Shown here piece after piece: positions 25,981 through 32,449 of a stretch of 64,000 nt of DNA. The translations under genes and the position numbers were made by a program. The first letter of the stretch is position 1, and each line of letters starts with the position of its first letter. The DNA is taken from positions 62,001-126,000 of the forward strand of contig SFMO01000189.1 of NCBI GenBank assembly GCA_004554385.1, read 5' to 3'. This DNA comes from Ruminococcus flavefaciens. GTDB taxonomy: Bacteria > Bacillota > Clostridia > Oscillospirales > Ruminococcaceae. Under the pieces are notes generated by a model, which was not told where the DNA came from, searched no databases, and worked only from the letters and a program-made list of their open reading frames with translations.

Positions 25981-26237
25981 ACTTGAAAACAGGAGGGCGG
26001 CTACACAGAGAGCTCTGTTTTAGCAAAGCTCGAAGCATATGATATGTAATAAGTCTGGCAAAAGCACCAAACGCTGCTGCCGAAAGAATATCATATGAGG
26101 CTGAAAGACTCAGACGACTTCCGCTCAAAAGAGTAAAAGGCGGATTATTCAGCAAAAACGGCTATTCTGTGGAACAAGTAGACAAACTTATAGAAGAGCT
26201 TGATTCACAGATAATTGCTGCTCTTAAAGACAAATAA
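25981..26237 (+). pseudogene. Decayed copy of the small DivIVA-like protein gene
   Basis: One frame reads QEGGYTESSVLAKLEAYDM and then meets two stop codons (26047-26052). A second frame from 26055 reads LAKAPNAAAERISYEAERL, then a GGLFSKNGYSVEQVDKLIEEL segment, ending at 26235-26237. Both halves align with the two intact small genes downstream. No start codon or ribosome site leads into the first half. The frameshift and stops indicate a dead first copy of a three-member family, unless there are two base-call errors. Confidence 0.82.
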
Positions 26238-26252
26238 TAATCAGAAGAACAA

Positions 26253-26306
26253 CAGCTGACCGGAAGGTCGTGTAAGGACGGCTTTTGAGAGGGGTTCGGT
26301 CAGCTG
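26253..26306 (+). promoter_or_regulatory. Structured leader with 10-bp inverted repeat
   Basis: CAGCTGACCG (26253-26262) is a perfect inverted match to CGGTCAGCTG (26297-26306). A competing local hairpin GACC-GGAA-GGTC is possible on the 5' side. It lies 27 bases before the start of the first intact small gene and may control it. Confidence 0.5.
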
Positions 26307-26332
26307 AAAATGATAAGAGGGAGTATATAAAT

Positions 26333-26602
26333 ATGAGCATGGAGCTTGATATTCTGAGAAACCAGAAGGGCGGCTACAACAAGGAGTCCTTTATTGCCAA
26401 ACTGGACGCCTACAACGCCCTTATTACCGCAATGCAGAACGGTCTGCCCGAGGACAAGGCAAAGGCTGAGCTGGAGCTTATCCATCAGCAGCCTATGTTC
26501 AGAGAAAAAGGCGGTCTCTTCGGCAAGGTGGGCTTCTCAGTTGAGGACACTGACGCTTACATCGAAGACCTTGAAAAAGGAATAGCAAAAGCATTCAAGT
26601 AA
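26333..26602 (+). CDS. Small DivIVA-like protein, copy 2
   Basis: An 89-aa protein of unknown function. It has a GGY-x4-FIAKLDAYNALI half and a GGLFGKVGFSVEDTDAYIEDLEK half (positions about 13-28 and 62-84). Both halves resemble the G-F/Y-x4-V-D-x-F/Y-I/L element of DivIVA-type coiled-coil proteins, though overall similarity is weak. Start at MSMELD is supported by GGGAG nine bases upstream. Two paralogs flank it. The position between gmd and glycosyltransferases suggests a scaffold for envelope-glycan synthesis, by inference only. Confidence 0.8.
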   Translation: MSMELDILRNQKGGYNKESFIAKLDAYNALITAMQNGLPEDKAKAELELIHQQPMFREKGGLFGKVGFSVEDTDAYIEDLEKGIAKAFK

Positions 26603-26632
26603 ATTGCAGCGCTTTCTGAAAGGAGCGTTATT

Positions 26633-26905
26633 ATTGGAAATGAGATCTATTTTGACACCGCATTAGGGGGCTATGTCAAAAAGGATGTTCTCGCAAAGAT
26701 AGAAGCATATAACAGGCTCATCAGCGAGATCAACAGAATGATGATATCCGACGCGTCTATAAACGCGGAGCTGCTGAAGATAAGGCATATGCCTCTGAGA
26801 AGGGCAAGGATACTTTTCCTGCCTGCTTCGGGCTTTGACCTGAGTCAGACGGACAGCTTTATCGAGGATCTCGAAAGAGAAATAGCAGATAAAGTAATGC
26901 TTTAA
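26633..26905 (+). CDS. Small DivIVA-like protein, copy 3, probable AUU start
   Basis: About 90 aa, paralogous to the preceding gene: LGGYVKKDVLAKIEAYNRLI, then SGFDLSQTDSFIEDLERE. No ATG, GTG or TTG occurs in frame between the preceding stop (26602) and this homologous region. GGAG (26622-26625) lies seven bases before ATT at 26633 and four before ATT at 26630, giving an N-terminus of nearly the same length as copy 2. An AUU start, as in infC, is the simplest reading. Readthrough of the TAA or a sequence error are alternatives. KGGLF of the paralogs is replaced by ILFLPAS. Confidence 0.68.
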   Translation: MGNEIYFDTALGGYVKKDVLAKIEAYNRLISEINRMMISDASINAELLKIRHMPLRRARILFLPASGFDLSQTDSFIEDLEREIADKVML

Positions 26906-26914
26906 GAGGTAAAT

Positions 26915-28066
26915 ATGAAGATAACCTTCGACGCTGTGCCTATTTGCAGCGAAAAAATGACGGGCATCGGCTGGTGCGAGCTTGGACAGACTCAGGCTGT
27001 GGCAGAGCTTTTCCCCGAAAATAAATACGAATACAGCTTTTTCACAAGCGGCGACAATGAGCGAGTAAAACGTGTGAAGAAGCTTGCAGGCAAGAGCATA
27101 AAGCTCAATACATCAGGCTTTTCGGGCTTTGTCTACAGGGCTGTCAGCACCTTTCTGCCTGTTCCCTATTCCTTCTTCTTCGGCAGAAAGTCCGATATAA
27201 CTCACTTTTTCAACTATATCGTCCCACCATTTGTTCACGGTAAAAAGGTGGTCACCGTCCATGATATGGTGTACAAGACCTTTCCCGAAACTGTCCGCGG
27301 CAGGACTAAATATATGCTTGACGCAGGTCTGAAACGCTCCATAAGGCGTGCAGACCTTATCGTTACGGATTCGGAATTCTCAAAGACTGAGATAGTGAAG
27401 TATTTTCCGAAATGTGAGAGCAGAATAAGGGTAGTCCCATGCGGAGTTGACCTTGAACGCTTTCACCCCTGCACAGAGCCTCAGCGTATCCCCGAGGTAA
27501 AGAGATCCCTTGAGATAGAGGGCGATTACTTCCTTTACGTGGGTACTATCGAGCCGCGAAAGAACTTAGAACGCCTTATATCGGCTTATGCGGCTTTTGC
27601 TAAAAAGGTCGGCGGAAACGCACCGAAGCTGGTGCTTGCAGGCGGCAAGGGCTGGCTGGACAAGGGTATTTACAGCCGTGTCGAAAAGCTGGGCATGGAA
27701 AAGAACATCATCTTCACAAAATACGTCCCGTCTGAGGACATGAATCCCCTCATGTGCGGTGCACTGGCTTTCGTATTCCCGTCACTGTATGAGGGCTTCG
27801 GCATGCCTCCTCTTGAGGCTATGGCTTGCGGAGTACCCGTACTTGCTTCGGGAGAGGCTTCTCTCCCCGAGGTAACAGGCGACTGCGCAGTTATCTGCGA
27901 CGCCTATGACGTAAAGAGCATCGCAAAGGGACTTTACAGGCTCTACAGCGATGAAAAGCTCCGCAGCGAGCTGAGCCGCAGAGGACTTGAAAGAGCTCAG
28001 GGCTTCACCTGGGAGCGCTCTGCAAAAATGCTTATGGACGTATACAGGGAGCTTGAACATGAATAA
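26915..28066 (+). CDS. Glycosyltransferase family 4
   Basis: A 383-aa GT-B enzyme. The N-terminal domain starts MKITFDAVPI, with THFFNYIVPP and VVTVHDMVYKTFPE. The C-terminal domain has YVGTIEPRKNLERLI and the E-x7-E motif in SLYEGFGMPPLEAMACGVPV. The pattern resembles mannosyl/rhamnosyl transferases of the WbaZ/MtfB type that use GDP-sugars, fitting the GDP-D-rhamnose genes around it. Specific linkage is not predictable. AAGAGG precedes the start. Confidence 0.92.
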   Translation: MKITFDAVPICSEKMTGIGWCELGQTQAVAELFPENKYEYSFFTSGDNERVKRVKKLAGKSIKLNTSGFSGFVYRAVSTFLPVPYSFFFGRKSDITHFFNYIVPPFVHGKKVVTVHDMVYKTFPETVRGRTKYMLDAGLKRSIRRADLIVTDSEFSKTEIVKYFPKCESRIRVVPCGVDLERFHPCTEPQRIPEVKRSLEIEGDYFLYVGTIEPRKNLERLISAYAAFAKKVGGNAPKLVLAGGKGWLDKGIYSRVEKLGMEKNIIFTKYVPSEDMNPLMCGALAFVFPSLYEGFGMPPLEAMACGVPVLASGEASLPEVTGDCAVICDAYDVKSIAKGLYRLYSDEKLRSELSRRGLERAQGFTWERSAKMLMDVYRELEHE

Positions 28067-29180
28067 AAAATTCAGGATACTTGAAGTAAATAAAGCCTAT
28101 TATCCCCATATCGGCGGCATCGAGACCATAATCAGGCAGTACTCCGAGGAGCTTTGCAGGCTCGACGACACTGACGTGAAAGCTCTTGTCTGCCGTGACG
28201 GACGGGGCAGGACTATCCGCGACAAAATGTGCGGCGTCGATATAACCCGTGCAGGCAGTCTCGGCACGTATTTCTCATGTCCGCTTTCTCTGTCCTTCTT
28301 CCGATACCTTCGCAAAATGGCTAAAAACGCCGATGTAGTCCATATCCACGTACCATTCCCCCTCGCTGATGCGGCGCTCATGCTTTCGGGCTATAAGGGC
28401 AAGGTCGTGGTGTCATGGCACAGCGACATCGTAAAACAGAAGAAGCTGATGCTTTTCTACAAGCCCTTCATGCGCTATCTGCTGAAAAGGGCTGATATTA
28501 TCCTTACCGCCACGGAAGGCCATGTGAAGCATTCACTGTATCTTCCCGAATTCAGAAGCAAATGCAGGGTCCTCCCCTACGGAATAATCCCCGAGGAATA
28601 CCTCGCAGTAAAGCGCCGCCCTGTACTAACCGAAAGAGCCCATGACAAAAACTGCATAAAGGTATTCTTTACAGGAAGACTTGTGTACTACAAGGGCGTC
28701 GATGTTCTGCTGAAGGCATTTACAATGGTGAAGGGCTGTGAGCTTTTCATCGCAGGCACAGGTGAGCTGGGCGACAGTCTGAAAAGCTATACAGCCGCCC
28801 ATGATATGGAGAATAAGGTGCATTTTCTGGGATTTCTCCCCGATGAGGAACTGAGACAGGCTTATGCAGACTGCGATATATTCGTGCTTCCGTCTGTAGC
28901 GCCCAGCGAGGCATTCGGCATTGTACAGCTGGAGGCTATGGTCTACGGAAAGCCCGTTATCAACACATCTCTGCAATCGGGAGTACCATATGTAAGTCTT
29001 CACGGCAAAACAGGACTTACAGTACCGCCGTCATCACCCAAAGCTCTTGCCAAGGCGATAACTCTTCTGGCAGAAGACAGGGAGCTCCGCGAAAAATACG
29101 GAAAAGCCGCCGCAGAGCGCGTACAGAATGACTTCAACGAGAAGAAGATACTCGGCGACCTTTATGAATTACTGAAATAA
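28059..29180 (+). CDS. Glycosyltransferase family 4
   Basis: A 373-aa GT-B enzyme. It begins MNKKFRILEVNKAYYPHIGG, with the GG-I-E loop GGIETII, the C-terminal FTGRLVYYKGVDVLLKAF, and SEAFGIVQLEAMVYGKPV (E-x7-E). Start MNKKFRI overlaps the previous stop by eight bases; a longer in-frame ORF upstream lies inside the previous gene and is rejected. Together with the preceding GT4 it would extend the glycan from GDP-sugars on the cytoplasmic face. Confidence 0.92.
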   Translation: MNKKFRILEVNKAYYPHIGGIETIIRQYSEELCRLDDTDVKALVCRDGRGRTIRDKMCGVDITRAGSLGTYFSCPLSLSFFRYLRKMAKNADVVHIHVPFPLADAALMLSGYKGKVVVSWHSDIVKQKKLMLFYKPFMRYLLKRADIILTATEGHVKHSLYLPEFRSKCRVLPYGIIPEEYLAVKRRPVLTERAHDKNCIKVFFTGRLVYYKGVDVLLKAFTMVKGCELFIAGTGELGDSLKSYTAAHDMENKVHFLGFLPDEELRQAYADCDIFVLPSVAPSEAFGIVQLEAMVYGKPVINTSLQSGVPYVSLHGKTGLTVPPSSPKALAKAITLLAEDRELREKYGKAAAERVQNDFNEKKILGDLYELLK

Positions 29181-29200
29181 CTGCAAAGGGAGGCAGACAT

Positions 29201-30169
29201 TTGAAAGCATTGATAATCGGAGCGGCAGGCTTCGTCGGAGGTTACCTTATCCGCGAGCTTAGCAGCGCAGGCTGGGAGGTCCATGCCACCTGTCTGCCAA
29301 ACGAGCATATAAGCGAGGATTGCCCCTCGTATCCGCTGGATATTATGAAAAAAGAGGATATTACTGCCATTCTTGATGAAATATCACCTGATATAATCTA
29401 TCACCTTGCGGCACAGAGCTCCGTTTCCGTATCATGGAAGCGCCCACAGCTCACCGCAGAGATAAACGTAATCGGAACTATCAACCTGCTGGAGGCTCTC
29501 CGCGAAGCCAAAAAACAGGATATACGCACCATGCTCATCGGCTCCGGAGAGGAATACGGCTATATCCGCGAGGGTGCCTGTCCTCTTTCCGAATCAGAAC
29601 CACTGAATCCCGGCAATATCTATGCCGCCACAAAGGCTTGTCAGGGCATGATAGGCGAGATATATGCCCGTGCATACAGAATGGATATAATAATGGTCCG
29701 CGCCTTTAACCACTCGGGCCCTGCCCAGAGCAATATCTTCGTTATCTCGGATTTCTGCCGTCAGATAGCAGAAATTGAAAAGGGACTCCGCGAGCCCGTC
29801 ATAAGCGTGGGAAATCTCTCGGCAAAACGTGATTTCACCGACGTCCGAGACGTTGTCAGGGCATACAGGCTCCTCGGCGAAAAGGGCAGAAAAGGCACTG
29901 TCTACAACGTGGGAAGAGGAAGAGCTGTGGAGATACAGTTCATTCTCGATACCGCCCTGTCATTTGCGAAGCTCCCCATTGAGGTCAGACAGGACCCAAA
30001 CCGCATGAGAGCTTCTGACATACCGCTGATAGAGCCCGACGTTTCCCGTATATCAGCAGATACAGGCTGGTCCGCACAGATAACTATGGAGCAAACCGTC
30101 CTTGATACTCTTGACTATTGGAGAAAAAAGCTCATGTCCTACGGCACGTCATTGGGTACAGAGCACTGA
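29201..30169 (+). CDS. rmd: GDP-4-dehydro-6-deoxy-D-mannose reductase (Rmd-like)
   Basis: A 322-aa extended SDR. The NAD(P) motif is IIGAAGFVGGYLI and the catalytic residues lie in GSGEEYG and NIYAATKACQG (Tyr-x3-Lys). FNHSGPAQSN and VGNLSAKRDFTDVRDVVRAY are typical of Rmd, which reduces the Gmd product to GDP-D-rhamnose. A GDP-fucose synthase is less likely because no epimerase signature is seen. Initiation is at TTG, eight bases after AAAGGGAGG; no better start exists. Confidence 0.9.
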   Translation: MKALIIGAAGFVGGYLIRELSSAGWEVHATCLPNEHISEDCPSYPLDIMKKEDITAILDEISPDIIYHLAAQSSVSVSWKRPQLTAEINVIGTINLLEALREAKKQDIRTMLIGSGEEYGYIREGACPLSESEPLNPGNIYAATKACQGMIGEIYARAYRMDIIMVRAFNHSGPAQSNIFVISDFCRQIAEIEKGLREPVISVGNLSAKRDFTDVRDVVRAYRLLGEKGRKGTVYNVGRGRAVEIQFILDTALSFAKLPIEVRQDPNRMRASDIPLIEPDVSRISADTGWSAQITMEQTVLDTLDYWRKKLMSYGTSLGTEH

Positions 30170-30203
30170 ATAAACACAGAGCAGAAGATAAGGAGTGAAC
30201 ATT

Positions 30204-30539
30204 TTGTCCGATAAAAAGCTTACAAACGAGAAAATGCTGACCTTTACGGGTCACGAAAAGATAGGTACGCTGAAGGCTGCCGAAAAGCTGACAGAATTCG
30301 GAGAAAAACAGAATATAGCCAACGCAATGCTTGCCGCAAATGTCAACGAGCTCATCAAAAGAGTGTGCGCCCTTGAGGACAAGCAGCTGCAGAATGAGGA
30401 CATAATGCGCAAGATAGCAGGCGAGCTGGGAGCCTTCAAAAAAGAGATGGACCGCATCCGCCTTGCGGAAAAGCTCAACTCAGGCGCTATAGAACGTCTT
30501 GACCGCGCATTAAAGCTCGCTGAGGGCGACGGAAAATAA
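30204..30539 (+). CDS. Small coiled-coil protein ending the polysaccharide operon
   Basis: A 111-aa soluble protein of unknown function, rich in A, E, K and L and largely helical, with a coiled coil from about residue 40 to 105. It has no catalytic motif. A TTG start is chosen since AAGGAG lies eight bases upstream, while the in-frame GTG three codons earlier touches that site. It parallels the coiled-coil protein of the wzm operon in size and position at the end of a glycan cluster. Confidence 0.68.
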   Translation: MSDKKLTNEKMLTFTGHEKIGTLKAAEKLTEFGEKQNIANAMLAANVNELIKRVCALEDKQLQNEDIMRKIAGELGAFKKEMDRIRLAEKLNSGAIERLDRALKLAEGDGK

Positions 30540-30594
30540 CCATTTTTATATAAAATCATTCTTTTTTGATTATGTGAATTTTTTCGTCAAACTC

Positions 30595-30623
30595 TTGACA
30601 ATATGGCGTTTTTGTTATATTAT
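30595..30623 (+). promoter_or_regulatory. ATP synthase operon promoter
   Basis: TTGACA (30595-30600) and TATTAT (30618-30623) with a 17-base spacer; a second TATAAT follows five bases downstream. The leader to atpB is about 150 bases. Confidence 0.85.
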
Positions 30624-30705
30624 ATAATAGTGTGGAAAGGATATACCACCGCTGCTTGAAAAAAGTCCGTCGGACCGTATATCTTACCTCATCAAGACTC
30701 AATCA

Positions 30706-30744
30706 ACGGAGATTTGTGTAATTGCAGTCTCCGTTTTATTATTT
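30706..30744 (+). terminator. Terminator-like hairpin in the atp leader (attenuator candidate)
   Basis: ACGGAGA (30706-30712) pairs with TCTCCGT (30728-30734), followed by TTTATTATTTT. It lies between the promoter and atpB. A GTCCG/CGGAC hairpin (about 30665-30676) precedes it. As written this would stop transcription before the operon unless relieved. Confidence 0.65.
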
Positions 30745-30777
30745 TGGCGCAATGCCATGCTGAAAGAAGGTGTTATC

Positions 30778-31443
30778 ATGGACAATATGATGGAAGAGCT
30801 TCAATCAAAGACCGCTTTCACCATACCTATCTTCGGGGGGATACCTATCGCCGATTCCTGTGTTGTCACATGGATAATAATGGCGGCTGTAGTTCTGCTG
30901 TCCATAATCTTTACCCACAAGCTGAAAAAGGTGCCTACAGGCTCTCAGTGCATACTTGAGGGAGTAATGGATTGGCTGGACAAATTTTTCACTGATATTC
31001 TCGGACCGCACGGTAAAAAATATCTGCCCTTCCTTGAGACGCTCATCATCTACATAGCCTTCGCTAACCTCATAGGCTTATTCGGCTTCGTCCCGCCTAC
31101 AAAGGACATAAACGTCACTGCGGCGCTGGCCGGCATCGCTATCATATTCGTGCAGTCTGCCTTCGTTATTGAGAAGGGACCGTTAAAATGGCTCAAGAGC
31201 TTCCTCAACCCCATCAATCTTCTGGATCTTATAACCCGTCCGCTTTCGCTATGTATGCGACTCTTCGGTAACGTACTCGGAGCTTTCGTCGTTATGGAGC
31301 TCGTGAAGGGACTCTGCCCCATAGGCGTTCCTGTTATCGCAAGTGCTTACTTCGATATATTTGACGGCCTCTTACAGGCTTATGTATTCGTATTCCTTAC
31401 TTCTCTTTACATGGCTGAAGCCATTGAGGAAGAACATCATTAA
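30778..31443 (+). CDS. atpB: ATP synthase Fo subunit a
   Basis: A 221-aa membrane subunit that forms the ion half-channels beside the c-ring. There are about five TM helices. The essential Arg lies in SLCMRLFGNVLGA, and the following helix carries LQAYVFVFLTSLYMAEAI. Start MDNMMEEL follows AGAAGG; an earlier Met lacks spacing. The protein begins with a short N-terminus compared with proteobacterial subunits, normal for Firmicutes. Confidence 0.95.
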   Translation: MDNMMEELQSKTAFTIPIFGGIPIADSCVVTWIIMAAVVLLSIIFTHKLKKVPTGSQCILEGVMDWLDKFFTDILGPHGKKYLPFLETLIIYIAFANLIGLFGFVPPTKDINVTAALAGIAIIFVQSAFVIEKGPLKWLKSFLNPINLLDLITRPLSLCMRLFGNVLGAFVVMELVKGLCPIGVPVIASAYFDIFDGLLQAYVFVFLTSLYMAEAIEEEHH

Positions 31444-31462
31444 CTTCACGGAGGTATAAATT

Positions 31463-31681
31463 ATGGGACTTATCGCATTAGGCGCTGCTATCGCCGTTCT
31501 TACAGGTGCAGGCGCAGGTATTGGTATAGGTATAGCTACAGCAAAGGCTACTGAGTCTATCGCTCGTCAGCCCGAAGCTAAGGGCGACATAAGAACAGCT
31601 CTCCTGCTTGGATGTGCCCTGGCAGAGGCTACAGCTATCTACGGCTTCGTTATCGCACTTCTTATCATCGGTAAAATGTGA
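31463..31681 (+). CDS. atpE: ATP synthase Fo subunit c, copy 1
   Basis: A 72-aa proteolipid hairpin: helix 1 rich in Gly (GAGAGIGIGIA), polar loop ARQPEAKGD, and helix 2 with the ion-binding Glu55 in ALAEATAIYGF. Compared with Na+ c-subunits such as Ilyobacter, the helix-1 Gln is Ile22 and the Ser after Glu is Ala56, which favours H+ coupling. The protein is identical to that of the next gene. GGAGG lies upstream. Confidence 0.96.
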   Translation: MGLIALGAAIAVLTGAGAGIGIGIATAKATESIARQPEAKGDIRTALLLGCALAEATAIYGFVIALLIIGKM

Positions 31682-31708
31682 TCATTACACATATGGAGGT
31701 ATATTAAA

Positions 31709-31927
31709 ATGGGACTTATTGCATTAGGCGCTGCTATCGCCGTTCTTACAGGTGCAGGCGCAGGTATTGGTATTGGTATAGCTACAGCGAAAGCTACCGA
31801 GTCTATCGCTCGTCAGCCCGAAGCTAAGGGCGACATAAGAACAGCTCTCCTGCTTGGATGCGCCCTTGCAGAGGCTACAGCTATCTACGGCTTCGTTATC
31901 GCACTCCTTATTATTGGCAAAATGTAA
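31709..31927 (+). CDS. atpE: ATP synthase Fo subunit c, copy 2
   Basis: A second 72-aa c-subunit, residue for residue identical to copy 1. The two genes differ only at scattered silent positions, which indicates a recent duplication or ongoing gene conversion. It has its own ribosome site (GGAGG) and lies 27 bases after copy 1. Doubling the gene may raise the c-to-other-subunit ratio in place of the strong translation enhancer seen in other bacteria; this is inference. Confidence 0.96.
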   Translation: MGLIALGAAIAVLTGAGAGIGIGIATAKATESIARQPEAKGDIRTALLLGCALAEATAIYGFVIALLIIGKM

Positions 31928-31960
31928 GCCGCAGAATATCATACATAAGGAGGGCAAATA

Positions 31961-32449
31961 ATGCTTAAATTTGAATTCTGGAGCATTTTCGAGGCTGTCG
32001 CAAACGTCATTATACTGTTTGTGCTGCTGAGAATATTCCTTTTCAAACCTATAAATAAAATGAAGGACGAACGTACCCGTACTATACAGGATAACCTCGA
32101 TTCCGCCGAAAAGGCAAAAACAGAGGCTGAGGAGCTCCGTCAGCAGTATGAGAACTCTATCAGCGAAGCCAAGGAACAGGCTAATCAGATCATTATGAAG
32201 GCACATGAGGACGCCGAATCCGAGCGCTCGGCAATTATCAGGAAGTCTCAGGAGGAGGCTGAAAAGATCGTTGCAGATGCCGACAAGACAATTGAAAACG
32301 AGAGAAAGCGTGTTCTCCGTCAGGCTCAGTCAGAGATCGCAGACCTCGCCATAGAGGCTGCTTCAAAGATCATCGGCGAAAATGTGGACGACGAGAAGAA
32401 CCGCCGCCTTGTAGATAAATTCCTTTCCGATGAGGAGGGCAGGAAATGA
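31961..32449 (+). CDS. atpF: ATP synthase Fo subunit b
   Basis: A 162-aa stator subunit. One N-terminal membrane helix (about 8-27: FEAVANVIILFVLLRIFLF) is followed by a long Glu/Ala/Lys/Gln-rich helix that dimerises and reaches up to F1. AAGGAGG precedes the start. The stop overlaps the next gene (ATGA), coupling b to the delta-alpha fusion. Confidence 0.94.
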   Translation: MLKFEFWSIFEAVANVIILFVLLRIFLFKPINKMKDERTRTIQDNLDSAEKAKTEAEELRQQYENSISEAKEQANQIIMKAHEDAESERSAIIRKSQEEAEKIVADADKTIENERKRVLRQAQSEIADLAIEAASKIIGENVDDEKNRRLVDKFLSDEEGRK

